Positions 18,267 through 27,854 of a DNA stretch of 64,000 nucleotides are shown in pieces. How positions within the stretch are numbered: the first letter of the stretch is position 1; each line of letters starts with the position of its first letter. Under the pieces are notes generated by a model. The model did no database searches. It saw nothing but the letters and a program-made list of their open reading frames with translations, and was not told the origin of the DNA. The position numbers were made by a program, and so were the translations under genes. Source of the stretch: Bog-950 sp046329535 (GTDB taxonomy: Bacteria; Bacteroidota; Bacteroidia; Chitinophagales; LD1); contig JAXLUN010000006.1 in the NCBI GenBank assembly GCA_046329535.1, positions 62,001 through 126,000 on the forward strand, given 5' to 3'.

Positions 18267-19913
18267 TTATCGTTGCAAAATAACTTTACCAGTTGCTGTT
18301 ACCTCTCCGTTGTTCTGTAATTTATAGATATAGCAGCCATTAGGAAGGTTTTCCATTCGAACTTTCATAACACCACCACTAATGTCATAGCTACTCCCCG
18401 CTTTGTTTCCTAGTAAATCATACAACTGCAATGTAACATTTTGCAAATTAATGGTTTCCTTTAGCTCAATATAAGCTACATTATTAACCGGATTAGGATA
18501 AAATTTAAGGTAACTATCCGTATATGTATCTTCGCTTACTCCCGATGGGAATTCTGATTTATAGTAAACAATAAACGTCACATACATCTCATCATTGGTT
18601 GTAAGTCCGAAACCAACCCAGCCGGGTCCATTGTTTCTGAAAGTTGCTTCATGAATCAGACCTTTACGCAAGTCAACCTGAAGAGGAGGTGAAAATTGCC
18701 GATATGGTGGGTTATCCCAAATGTAGACACCTTGGTTAAAAGTATATGATGCATCATAATGCCCATCGTATATCAAAGTATCTTTGGTTCCATTAGCGTT
18801 TCGCAGCCATACATTATACTCTTTTCCCAATTTATGAGTATGTGCTTGCATTGAAATAATGTTCCAATAGAATGCAGAATCGGGCTCAAATTGATTAATG
18901 GTAAAAGTAGTGTCATGTCCAAAATCAGGAATAATTAAATCTCCCACCTGATCACCTCCATAGCGAATTTGGGCGGTTTTTATAGGAATGACGCTAGCTT
19001 GATGGGGCTGATAGTAAATGTTCATGTACGCTTCAGCAGCTATGATGGAATCGTTGTAGTTAATTAGGTGATAAGTAATACTAACTACCGAATTGCTGTC
19101 AAAAAGATATCCGGTTCCTGCTGGGTAATGTAAATCAATATCGTTTGGCCACTGAGCAATAACATCGGCATGGTAAAAAAGAGCTGCTTCATCACCAATC
19201 CCGTTTACTTTGTGCATTCCACTTGTAAATAGCGTATCGTGACCTTCATAAAATTTATAAACTGCAAAGTGATGAGACTCTTCGTTCTCCGTAACATTCA
19301 TACGGGTTACATCGGCCGTAACCGGGTTTCTTACTTTGAATTTATTGCTGTATTCCACCTCTCTTCCGGAGGTTAGAAATAAAGGCCCCCAGTAGAGTTG
19401 AACTCCTTCATTGGCTGCCGGTGGAGCAAGTGTTTGAATTCGGGGCTGACCGCCTTGACCAACGTAAAAATCAATAATAGTCTGTTCGTTTACTAGGATC
19501 CCGGTATCTTTTGCTTCAAACAAAATCCATTGGCGAATCATTTCCCGTTCGGTTTCGGTAAGTGAAGTAAGACCGTTAGGCATGGCAACTCCCTCATTGA
19601 TATCTAGACTAAGATTGGCATCCAGACCATGATTTACTTTTTTGAAGAGAAAGCTGTTTCTCGGATCGCCAGGGTCTACCAACTTAAGTCCTTTGGCTGC
19701 GGCCGCAGTATTGCTTGGTGTTACATTATAAAGCGCATTATAAACGGCTTGTTCAGTTCCGGTTAAATCAAGGCTGCCCGAATAAACAGATGAAGTGTGA
19801 CAAGCACCTGTACAATTCGCTTGCAGAATTGTATAAACACGATTAAAAGTAGATTGTGTGAAAGCGTAAGTTGACAGAAAGGCTGTAAATATAACTGTGT
19901 AAAATATTTTCAT
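18267..19913 (-). CDS. T9SS-exported cytochrome c / copper type II monooxygenase-like protein
   Basis: A 548-residue exported protein; the ATG at 19913 places the signal peptide at the start. Domain 1 (about 20-140) is cytochrome c-like: 'CTGACH' at 34-39 (a CxxxCH variant) and Met111 in 'AMPNG'. Domain 2 (about 145-455) resembles the peptidylglycine hydroxylase/dopamine monooxygenase core: His214-His215, His282, the 'HTH' pair His358/His360, and Met443 in 'NDEMY' correspond in order and approximate spacing to the six copper ligands of PHM. Domain 3 is a type A T9SS sorting domain from about 470. Such enzymes use two coppers and O2 to hydroxylate a C-H bond. The substrate is unknown. The gene leads a two-gene operon with the CxxCH protein. 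Confidence 0.8.
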   Translation of the reverse strand: MKIFYTVIFTAFLSTYAFTQSTFNRVYTILQANCTGACHTSSVYSGSLDLTGTEQAVYNALYNVTPSNTAAAAKGLKLVDPGDPRNSFLFKKVNHGLDANLSLDINEGVAMPNGLTSLTETEREMIRQWILFEAKDTGILVNEQTIIDFYVGQGGQPRIQTLAPPAANEGVQLYWGPLFLTSGREVEYSNKFKVRNPVTADVTRMNVTENEESHHFAVYKFYEGHDTLFTSGMHKVNGIGDEAALFYHADVIAQWPNDIDLHYPAGTGYLFDSNSVVSITYHLINYNDSIIAAEAYMNIYYQPHQASVIPIKTAQIRYGGDQVGDLIIPDFGHDTTFTINQFEPDSAFYWNIISMQAHTHKLGKEYNVWLRNANGTKDTLIYDGHYDASYTFNQGVYIWDNPPYRQFSPPLQVDLRKGLIHEATFRNNGPGWVGFGLTTNDEMYVTFIVYYKSEFPSGVSEDTYTDSYLKFYPNPVNNVAYIELKETINLQNVTLQLYDLLGNKAGSSYDISGGVMKVRMENLPNGCYIYKLQNNGEVTATGKVILQR

Positions 19914-19958
19914 GCAATATGGTTTTAGACTATATCTTGCGAACAAAATAATACTATT

Positions 19959-21763
19959 ATGCTAAATAATTACAAACAAAAACTTTTCACGGTTTTGCTT
20001 CTGACAATCAGCATAACGCAGTTTGCTCAAATTCCTAATGCCGGTTTTGAAAATTGGCATACGGCCGGCTTTCCAAGTTATAATGAACCAGATAATTGGG
20101 GAACTCTTAACTCTTCTACAGCCATCATTTCTATTTTTACAGCGGAAAAGGCAAATCAGGCTAATTCACATAGTGGTACTTCTGCTATGAAGCTATCCAC
20201 CCATTTTATTTCTTTCGCTAACCAAACGGCTCCTGGTATTATTGCAAGTTCCGGAGCGATTAATACAACTAATCAGAATGTTACAGGGGGCTTTCCTTTT
20301 TCATTTCGTTCCCCAGCGCTTAAGGGATGGTATAAAGGAACTCCGGCTGTAAATGATAGTAGCCAGATAGAACTGACTATATGGAAATGGGATAACGTAA
20401 ACCATGTGAGAATACAGTTGGCTGCAGAAAAGTTTACCACAAGTTCAACGGTTAATACTTATACTGAGTTTACTCTGCCAATCAATTATACTTTATCAGG
20501 TAATCCCGATAGTGCACTTATTCTTATATCCTCCAGCAATACAGATAACCCGGTTGATGGAAGTGTATTTTATATTGATGATTTAGCTTTTGTGGACTGT
20601 AGTTCATTTACGGCTAGTACTTCATCAACAAATTCGGTTTGTAACGCATCCAACGGTTCCGCCACGATTAATATAACAGGCGCAACTTCTTATAATTGGT
20701 CGAATAGCGGAACTAGTAGCACAATTGCAGGATTGGCGGCAGGAACATACACTGTAACCGCTACTGATGTCAATGGCTGTTCCGCTACTGCATCAGTGAA
20801 CGTGGGAATAACCAATACAACAATCACATCCACAGTTAGTACTACTACCTCTGCCTGCGGATCCGGTACGGGTACGGCAACTGTTACACCAACAAACGGA
20901 ACATCTGTTTATTCATATTTGTGGAGTAATGGAGGGAATGCAGCTAGCATTTCCAATGTTATTGCAGGAAGTTATCAGGTGACTATATCAGATGCTAATG
21001 GCTGTTCAAGAACAGCAGTAGCACAGTTACTACACCTAACGGACCATCGGCAACTCAATTGACAAGTGATATTAGTTGTAATGGAAAAAAGAAAAGTAAA
21101 ATCTGGGTATGAGTGTTCTGTTACTCTTATCGGAGGAATTTGGCGCTATTACTTATCAGTGGAGTCCATCCCGTGCAACAAAGGATATTAGCGGGCTTTC
21201 TGCCGGTAATTATGCGTTGACAATTAGCGATGCTAATAATTGTTCCTTTAGTACAACCTGATTACCGAACCTGATTTGCTGACAGTTTCTTTATCAACTA
21301 TTGATGCGACAACATCTACCGCATCGGATGGTTCAGTAGTAGTTTAGCTATCAGGTGGGACAAGCGGGTATTCTTATTTATGGTCAAATTCCTCTTCGTC
21401 TTCTGAAATAAATGGAGTTGCGGCAGGTAACTATTGCCTAACCGTAACAGATAATAATCTTTGCACAGTCGGTGCATGTGCTGTGGTTAGTGCACCTTTA
21501 GTGCTCTGCAAACCTCCAACGATGTATTAAATGTTTATCCTAACCCGGCTGCCAATCAATTGCTAATTGACGCAATAAATTCGGGTGCTGGATGTGAGTT
21601 TTCTCTTTTCTCGATGGAAGGCAGACTAATGAGTAACAAGAGTATTAGCGGAAAAAGAGTTCTTCTGGATATAAGTCAGTTACCCATAGGACTTTACACA
21701 TATCAGTTTAGTAATCGTACTGTTGGTGCTGTTTATTATGGTAAGCTTGAAATCTTACGGTAA
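19959..21763 (+). pseudogene. T9SS-exported repeat protein, broken by frame changes
   Basis: The first 367 codons read well: signal peptide, a domain beginning 'IPNAGFENW' (about 24-215), then SprB-type repeats ('YTVTATDVNGCSATASV', 'GSYQVTISDANGCSRT'). From about 21025 the same repeat pattern goes on, but in other frames: after a change near 21025, again near 21080-21150, near 21258, and near 21497, plus a TAG at 21345. The end recovers a type A T9SS sorting domain ('LNVYPNPAANQLL', 'IGLYTYQFSN') to 21763. Put together this would be one adhesin-like protein of about 600 residues. Either the gene is decayed or the sequence has indel errors. Confidence 0.75.
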
Positions 21764-21780
21764 AAGTAATTCAATTGCTA

Positions 21781-21816
21781 GGCAACGTCCGGTAATGTTA
21801 CCGGACGTTGCCTTTT
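21781..21816 (+). terminator. rho-independent terminator
   Basis: A near-perfect GC-rich stem (21781-21795 with 21798-21812) followed by TTTT, 17 bases after the broken T9SS gene's stop. It insulates the asparagine synthetase gene downstream. Confidence 0.85.
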
Positions 21817-21989
21817 ATAGGTGTAACAGAAGACTGCTTTTGAGGAAGCCAATAGTTGTTTTTGATTTTTAAATCTCTGTGTGGTCATATTTTATAATTA
21901 CCAGTTTGGAGTTACGCTTTGAACTTTCATCTTTGAATCGCGGATAACGAATACTTATTTCATTATTCGAATTTTTGTAATCTCTGCTT

Positions 21990-23816
21990 ATGTGTGGTAT
22001 TGCCGGATTTATTGACTTACAACTCTCTTCTGATTCCAAGCGGGATTTGAATTTCAAAATGCTGAATAAGATTCTGCACCGCGGGCCTGAGGCATCGAAT
22101 GTGTTTGTTGATGGCCCTGTCTCATTAGGTCATAATCGGTTAAAGATTATTGACCTTTCCGATGAAGCCAATCAGCCTTTTGAATTCGATGATGTAGTCA
22201 TTGTTTTTAACGGAGAAATCTATAACTACCTGGAAATAAAAGCTGATTTAGAGTCTAAGGGTTTTCAGTTCAGAACCCATGGTGATACGGAGGTAATTTG
22301 TGCTGCATATAAGTGTTACGGGCAAAATTGCGTAAATCTATTCATGGGTATGTGGGCTTTTGCCCTTTGGGATAAAACTAAACAAATGCTCTTTTGCTCA
22401 AGAGACCGTTTCGGTATTAAACCGTTCTATTATATCACTCAAGGACAGAATTTTTATTTCGCATCTGAGTATAAGGCACTGAAACAATTACCTGTTTTTA
22501 GCAATCAGTTAAATCTACATCAACTGAACCGAGGTTTGCAGATGGGATGGAGTGTGTTTGGTGATGAGACTTTATATGTAAGTGTATTGAGTTTAGAACC
22601 TGCATACAATCTCACTTGGCGGAGCGGCAAAATAGATATCGTACAATATTGGGACATTGATTTTACACGTCCACTCTCAAAGTTGTCGTGGGAAGAGAAG
22701 AAGGATAAATTTTATCAGTTGTTTAAAGACTCCGTCAGGTTGCATTCACGGAGTGATGTGAATAATGGTACTTGTTTAAGTGGAGGTTTGGACTCTTCTT
22801 CTATTTCTTCTATGTATTCCACTTTATTGCCGGATACAAAGATTAAATCCTTCTCCGTGTTCTATGAAGATGATGTAGATGAACGCCCTTATGTGCGCGA
22901 GGTGATAAAGAAGTATCCGAATATTGATCCGTATTATTTCTCCCCGTCTCAGCAGCAAATCACAGAAAGCTTTCATCAGGTTACTTATCATGCTGATGTA
23001 CCCGTTTATGGCTCTGCTTATATTTCTCAGTATTTTTTAATGCAATTAGCCAAACGCGAAGGTGTTACCGTGGCTATTGATGGGCAGGGTGCTGATGAAT
23101 ATTTGGGCGGATATTTGCATTCCTTCTATCGGGTAATCGGAGATATGTTTTCCTCAGCTAAGTTGCGAAAGGCTTTTAGTCTGCTCAATGCATTATCCGA
23201 GAGGGAAAAATTTACCGTTAAAAAGAAAAGAGATTTTTTACTAAAGAGTTTGGTTTCGGCTTTTAGTAATGAAAGCGTTATGTATAATTTAGAATACCGT
23301 CAACTTAATAGCTTACTCAACGAAAATACAGATGAACTCTTTTTGCCATCAGCAACAAAAGATAAGTTCAATAATCTGTTGTATCACCTGTTGCTAAGTA
23401 CTACTCTTCCTACGCTACTTCACTTCGAGGACCGAAACTCTATGGCTTTCTCTCTTGAATCAAGGGTGCCATTTCTCGATCATCGTTTAGTTGAGTTTGC
23501 TTTTACGTTGACCCGAGAAGACAGGATTAATGATAAAGCAGAAACAAAATACATTCTACGGGAAGCGTTAAAGCCCGTACTGCCAAAGGCGGTATATGAA
23601 CGTAAAGACAAAAAAGGTTTTGTTACACCCGGTGAGGTGAAGTGGCTTGGCGGCCCACTCAAGCATCTACTGGATATTGATTACAATCAATTTGATTGGA
23701 TGAAACGTACTGAACTGAAAAGTATGGTGGCGCAATACAAGAAAGGAGATACCCGTAAAGCCGCTTTTGTTTGGCGTTTAGCGGCTACAGATTATTGGTT
23801 AAAGAACTTTAAGTAA
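21990..23816 (+). CDS. asnB: asparagine synthetase (glutamine-hydrolysing)
   Basis: A 608-residue class II glutamine amidotransferase/asparagine synthetase. The N-terminal nucleophile Cys2 follows the start Met ('MCGIAGFID'), with 'HRGPE' at about 31-35 and 'FNGEIYNY' near 73-80 in the glutaminase half. The synthetase half has the pyrophosphate-binding 'SGGLDSS' loop near 265-271. It converts aspartate, ATP and glutamine to asparagine. A related role in a surface-glycan cluster is possible for AsnB paralogues, but no glycan genes are nearby. A DUF421 gene follows after about 9 bases. Confidence 0.92.
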   Translation: MCGIAGFIDLQLSSDSKRDLNFKMLNKILHRGPEASNVFVDGPVSLGHNRLKIIDLSDEANQPFEFDDVVIVFNGEIYNYLEIKADLESKGFQFRTHGDTEVICAAYKCYGQNCVNLFMGMWAFALWDKTKQMLFCSRDRFGIKPFYYITQGQNFYFASEYKALKQLPVFSNQLNLHQLNRGLQMGWSVFGDETLYVSVLSLEPAYNLTWRSGKIDIVQYWDIDFTRPLSKLSWEEKKDKFYQLFKDSVRLHSRSDVNNGTCLSGGLDSSSISSMYSTLLPDTKIKSFSVFYEDDVDERPYVREVIKKYPNIDPYYFSPSQQQITESFHQVTYHADVPVYGSAYISQYFLMQLAKREGVTVAIDGQGADEYLGGYLHSFYRVIGDMFSSAKLRKAFSLLNALSEREKFTVKKKRDFLLKSLVSAFSNESVMYNLEYRQLNSLLNENTDELFLPSATKDKFNNLLYHLLLSTTLPTLLHFEDRNSMAFSLESRVPFLDHRLVEFAFTLTREDRINDKAETKYILREALKPVLPKAVYERKDKKGFVTPGEVKWLGGPLKHLLDIDYNQFDWMKRTELKSMVAQYKKGDTRKAAFVWRLAATDYWLKNFK

Positions 23817-23825
23817 TTTGTGCCA

Positions 23826-24347
23826 ATGAATTTTGATGTTCTATCGTTACTCTTAATTAGTGCCAAGTCAATTGCCATTTATCTTTTTATTCTTTTGGCG
23901 CTTCGTTTGTTTGGTAAAAAAGAATTAGCACAACTAAGTGTGGTTGATTTGGTCTTTATTCTTCTAATCAGCAATTCGGTTCAAAACGCTATGGTAGGTT
24001 CTGACAACACATTGTTGGGGGGCATGGCAGCAGCTACCGGGTTATTTGTCATTAATTATATTTTCAAGTTATTGCTTAAAAAATTTCCCTCACTTAGCCA
24101 TATTGTTCAGGGTGATGAGTTGATGCTTATTTATAAGGGAAAAATTCTGAGATCACATCTGGATAAATCTATGATTACTCAAGAGGAATTACATGCTGCT
24201 GTTCGTGAACATGGCGTAGAATCAATTAAAGATGTTGACCTGGCTATTTTGGAAGTTGATGGAAACATAAGTGTACTTTCCAGAGACTTTCAGCATAAAA
24301 GTATGCGCAAACGAAAGGCTCATAAAGCGATACAAAAAAACAGCTAA
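23826..24347 (+). CDS. DUF421 (YetF-type) membrane protein
   Basis: A 173-residue protein with three N-terminal membrane helices (about 8-80) and a small soluble C-terminal domain that carries 'LHAAVREHGVESIKDVDLAILEVDGNISV', the hallmark of the DUF421/YetF family. The role is unknown. The start at ATG 23826 is preferred over a GTG two codons upstream. It ends 9 bases from the convergent thioesterase gene with no terminator between them, and probably shares the asnB transcript. Confidence 0.85.
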   Translation: MNFDVLSLLLISAKSIAIYLFILLALRLFGKKELAQLSVVDLVFILLISNSVQNAMVGSDNTLLGGMAAATGLFVINYIFKLLLKKFPSLSHIVQGDELMLIYKGKILRSHLDKSMITQEELHAAVREHGVESIKDVDLAILEVDGNISVLSRDFQHKSMRKRKAHKAIQKNS

Positions 24348-24356
24348 CTTAATTCA

Positions 24357-24875
24357 TCAAAGTTCTTCTGTAAACAGTTTCTTTAACTCTTTGCTATCAT
24401 TCATTTTGAGACGATGTGCCAAAACAAGTCGAAGTTCTCTGCGAGCTAAAGCTGAATCAAACATTTTTATCTCAGCTTCTGTTTCCGGAACCAGCGAGAT
24501 ACTTTTTTTGGGTTTACCATTACTATCTAGAGCCACAAAAGTGTAATAAGCTTCATTGCACTTATAACGCGTTTGAGAGGGTAAGTTTTCAGCCCATACT
24601 TCAATATGGGTTTCCATAGAGGTATTGAATACACGGGTTACTTTTGCGGTGATAGTTACCACATCTCCCAGTTTGATTGGGTTTTCGAATGATACATTAT
24701 CTACGGATGCGGTAACAACCACTGCATTGGAATGCTTTCCGGCTGCAATAGCCGAGGCAATATCCATCCAGTGTAATATTTTACCTCCTCGTAAGTTTCC
24801 CAAAGCGTTCGTGTCATTGGGTAGCACTATCTCGGTCATGATGATAGTGGATTCTTTTGGTGTTTTGCCTTGCAT
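24357..24875 (-). CDS. acyl-CoA thioesterase (hotdog fold)
   Basis: A 172-residue hotdog thioesterase of the acyl-CoA hydrolase type (BFIT/YciA-like): 'DTNALGNLRGGKILHWMD' (about 21-38) holds the usual Asn/Gly-rich catalytic strand-turn-helix, followed by 'VVVTASVDNVSFENPIKLGD' near 51-70. It hydrolyses acyl-CoA to free acid and CoA. Its ATG follows the stop codon of the upstream M16-OmpA gene directly (TAAATG), so translation is probably coupled. The substrate chain length is not evident. Confidence 0.88.
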   Translation of the reverse strand: MQGKTPKESTIIMTEIVLPNDTNALGNLRGGKILHWMDIASAIAAGKHSNAVVVTASVDNVSFENPIKLGDVVTITAKVTRVFNTSMETHIEVWAENLPSQTRYKCNEAYYTFVALDSNGKPKKSISLVPETEAEIKMFDSALARRELRLVLAHRLKMNDSKELKKLFTEEL

Positions 24876-26705
24876 TTATTCCTGTTTTGATGGTTTGGGT
24901 TTTCCGTAGTGAAATTCGTAAGCTGATGGAGCTTTTCTTAATTTATCAATAGTAATAGTACACTTTAAATTGTCAAGAGTCTGCTCATTGCTCTGTGAAG
25001 TAAACTTCATGCTGGTGCCAGAAAGGCGGTAATCTGCAATGCCATGTTCATAAAGAAATTTTACAATTCTCATGGCTCGCATCATCTCAGGCTTCAGATA
25101 TCCTTTCTTTATCTTCTCTGGCATAGTTCTTCTGAAACCAGATAGGGAATCTAAAAAATGCATGACTGAATCATCTTTCACTTGGTTAAATTCAGATTCA
25201 TCGGCATATCCGTTAACCTGTATGTTTACGTCCTTGTTGATTTTTAAAAACTGTAAAAGGTTGTTCAACATGGTAAAGTTTTCATTTCCTTCCAGTTCTG
25301 TCACATTTTGCCTGTAGTAGAATTTGTAGTTTGCTACCTTTTCATCCACATCAGTAAAGAACGAGTCTACTTTAAGTGTTTCTCTATCGTCAGCACTGAT
25401 TAGCAAGCCTGTTACATGTGGTGATTGATTGAGATATTCAATCACAAAAGACCGCATTTGCCTTTCGGTAATGGTCATAAGCGTATCAGCAAGAAGAGGA
25501 AAGTAGGACTCATCTTTATAGGCCCAGTATTTAATAATCCACTCTGCATAATCTTTCGACTTTTTCAAGTTTTCGTATTCGCGCTTGAATTGAAGTTTAC
25601 CCGCATTCATCATGCTTTCATTTACCAGTGTTTTTTCCAAGCGTGCCATTTCTGTTGAAACTAACTCAATAGTTTGCTGCAAATACGCTTTGTCTGGCTG
25701 AACTATTACTCGCAACACTCCATTAAAGTTATTGCTTTCGTATTCAAAAGATAGTTTTTTACAACCCAACTTACTTGCTTTTACCTGGATAAAATTGTTT
25801 TTGTCATTCAGTATGGCACTCAACAGGTAGGCACAATAACTGGCTTGCTGGTTACTGCTGGTTCCCGGAAACTGCCAGTTTAATTGAAACTCCGGTTGTT
25901 CGTTCTCATCATTCATCACAAATTGTGAGGTATAAACCATGGGTCTCAGATCAATAATTTTTGTGATTGACTCCGGATCAAACTCGCTACGAATCAGATT
26001 GCTAAATCCCGCTTCGAACATTTGTTGGAAGGAAAAGTAAGACAAGGAACCGTATGCCGCCAATATTGCATTGTTAGGTACGTAATATTTGGCTTGATAA
26101 GCAGAGACTAGTTTGCTGTCTATGTTTTTAAACTCTTCGGCATTGCCCAGTGTGTTCAGTTTTTCAAAATCTTGTCGATATAGAATTCTTAATACCTTAT
26201 TATGGAACTGCTTGTGTAAATTCATCGAGTCGGCCACAAATTCTTCACGAATTGATTGTTTAGCTCGGGTTATTTCACTTTCTGAAATATGACAGTTTAG
26301 GATAGAGTCGCACATCAACTTAAAACAGGCTGCAATATTATTAGTTGCAACATCGAATTTGTAAACAGCATGTTCTGTATTGGAGTAGGATGTAAATTTT
26401 GAATTATTGAAACTGATGTTAGAGCTTTTGCGCAAGTAAGAAGATACTTTCTCCGCAATTACATTTTGCAAAATGTTTGATATCCCACTCACCGAGTCAG
26501 GATCATACATGCTTCCTGTTTTGATATACAGGCTCAGATCTGCGCGGGTTGTATTGCGTGAGTAAACCAGTAGTGCATTCATTCCGTTACCGGTTTTTAC
26601 ATAGGTTAAGTCGTTCTCTGTAATAGATTCTGTTTGACTAAAAACAGGGCTTACAAACAGATGGGAAATAATGAGGGCACTGATTACTAAACGGATTTTA
26701 CTCAT
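24876..26705 (-). CDS. inactive M16 peptidase-like protein with OmpA-like C-terminus
   Basis: A 609-residue exported protein (signal peptide 1-23). Residues about 25-440 look like the M16 (insulinase) fold: 'DLSLYIKTGSMYDPDSVSGISNILQNVI' aligns with the M16 active-site helix. Where active members have HxxEH, this one has Asn77, Gln80, Asn81, so the zinc site is lost. Residues about 470-600 match an OmpA-type peptidoglycan-binding fold: 'NIQVNGYADESE' and 'MRAMRIVKFLYEHGIADYRL'. I therefore read it as a structural or scaffolding protein, wall-attached in the periplasm. It is coupled to the thioesterase gene downstream. The OmpA call is by pattern. Confidence 0.7.
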   Translation of the reverse strand: MSKIRLVISALIISHLFVSPVFSQTESITENDLTYVKTGNGMNALLVYSRNTTRADLSLYIKTGSMYDPDSVSGISNILQNVIAEKVSSYLRKSSNISFNNSKFTSYSNTEHAVYKFDVATNNIAACFKLMCDSILNCHISESEITRAKQSIREEFVADSMNLHKQFHNKVLRILYRQDFEKLNTLGNAEEFKNIDSKLVSAYQAKYYVPNNAILAAYGSLSYFSFQQMFEAGFSNLIRSEFDPESITKIIDLRPMVYTSQFVMNDENEQPEFQLNWQFPGTSSNQQASYCAYLLSAILNDKNNFIQVKASKLGCKKLSFEYESNNFNGVLRVIVQPDKAYLQQTIELVSTEMARLEKTLVNESMMNAGKLQFKREYENLKKSKDYAEWIIKYWAYKDESYFPLLADTLMTITERQMRSFVIEYLNQSPHVTGLLISADDRETLKVDSFFTDVDEKVANYKFYYRQNVTELEGNENFTMLNNLLQFLKINKDVNIQVNGYADESEFNQVKDDSVMHFLDSLSGFRRTMPEKIKKGYLKPEMMRAMRIVKFLYEHGIADYRLSGTSMKFTSQSNEQTLDNLKCTITIDKLRKAPSAYEFHYGKPKPSKQE

Positions 26706-26763
26706 GGTGCAAATTTTGGAAATACAATTGTTTCTTTCAAATTTGTTTACAAAATATCAATCC

Positions 26764-26964
26764 ATGATCCGCATTATCTTTTTATCTGCTCTGTTTTTGT
26801 CGCTCGCAATCGGATTCTCTTCCTGCAAAAAATGCTATACCTGTGATTTTGGCAGTAATGATGTTCGTGAATTCTGTTCTAAGGACTTTCCTGACGGTAC
26901 CGATGGACTAAAAATGACCGTAGAAGCATACGAAGAGCAGGGGTATAAATGCACTGCAAAGTAG
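26764..26964 (+). CDS. small Cys-rich lipoprotein
   Basis: A 66-residue protein starting at ATG 26764 with a lipoprotein signal (Cys21 in 'GFSSCKK'), followed by 'CYTCDFG', 'EFCSKDFPDG' and 'GYKCTAK'. The mature part is about 46 residues, with five cysteines including the lipidated one, so small disulfide loops are likely. I know similar short lipoproteins in this phylum but no function. It diverges from the M16-OmpA gene and ends 54 bases from the convergent tcdA. Confidence 0.65.
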   Translation: MIRIIFLSALFLSLAIGFSSCKKCYTCDFGSNDVREFCSKDFPDGTDGLKMTVEAYEEQGYKCTAK

Positions 26965-27018
26965 TTTATTATCATAGCCTGAACAGATAAAGTTATAGGG
27001 CTTAACAAATACTATGCT

Positions 27019-27741
27019 TTATTGGCTATACAGATTTCTGATAACAACACTGGCACAGGTAATTCCAAATATGGCCGGCATATATGAAATAGTTCCGATG
27101 ATTGATTTTTTAGTTGATCCTTCCGGGGCTAAAATCACTTTGCTTTTATCAGCCTGTTCTGTAGATGAAACAACCTGTATGCCTTCATAAATACCCAAAC
27201 GGTGTAATCTTTTTCTTACGTAGTAGGCAAGATGGCAATTGTAGGTTTTTGATATGTCTGTTACTCTAACTCGCAAAGGGTCTACTTTTCCTCCGGCACC
27301 CATTGAGCTTACAATAGGTATTTTGTTGTCCAGACAGGCTTTGATAAAGAACACTTTAGGTGTAAGAGTATCAATGCAATCAACCGCGTAGTCAAATCTT
27401 GTTGACTCAACTATCCCTTCCACTTTAGGTCCTTTGAGGTATTCAGATATGATGGTTAAATCAATATCCGGGTTTACATCTCTGATACGTTCTCCCATAA
27501 CCGTTGCTTTCAGTTTGCCCTCTGTTGATCTTAAGGCTGGCACCTGACGGTTTCTATTACTGGCTTCAATATCATCTCCATCTACAATGGTCATTTTGCC
27601 TACACCCGCCCGAGCAATCATCTCGGCACAGATACCTCCAACCCCACCCAACCCGACTACTAATACGTGAGCATCTCGTAGCTTGTCAATTTTTTCGGCA
27701 CCCAGTAATAATTCTGTTCGCGACATCCAGTGTGGAATCAT
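27019..27741 (-). CDS. tcdA: tRNA threonylcarbamoyladenosine dehydratase
   Basis: A 240-residue E1-like ATP-dependent enzyme that cyclises t6A to ct6A in tRNAs decoding ANN codons. The nucleotide-binding loop 'GLGGVGG' is at about residues 30-36, 'VDGDDIEASNRNRQ' near 53-66, and the 'SMGAGGKVDP' segment near 145-155. The start at 27741 gives 'MIPHWMSRTELLLG', close to the usual family N-terminus. The gene is a monocistron on the reverse strand, diverging from the iron operon, with a 189-base spacer between them. Confidence 0.9.
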   Translation of the reverse strand: MIPHWMSRTELLLGAEKIDKLRDAHVLVVGLGGVGGICAEMIARAGVGKMTIVDGDDIEASNRNRQVPALRSTEGKLKATVMGERIRDVNPDIDLTIISEYLKGPKVEGIVESTRFDYAVDCIDTLTPKVFFIKACLDNKIPIVSSMGAGGKVDPLRVRVTDISKTYNCHLAYYVRKRLHRLGIYEGIQVVSSTEQADKSKVILAPEGSTKKSIIGTISYMPAIFGITCASVVIRNLYSQ

Positions 27742-27832
27742 AGAGATATTGTTTGGCGGAGATGTAATCAGCGTACGAATTTATAATAATTGAAACATGA
27801 TTAAGCTCACCTGGAAGGACATGAGAAAAATC

Positions 27833-27851
27833 ATTTAGATTTAATCTAAAT
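27833..27851. promoter_or_regulatory. upstream operator palindrome of the iron operon
   Basis: A perfect palindrome of the form ATTTAGATT-T-AATCTAAAT. Its half-sites TTTAGA and TCTAAA are separated by 5 bases, exactly as in the second site 65 bases downstream. It ends just before the predicted -33 element. The motif resembles DtxR/IdeR-like or Fur-like operators of this phylum; the regulator is inference. Confidence 0.7.
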
Positions 27852-27854
27852 AAG

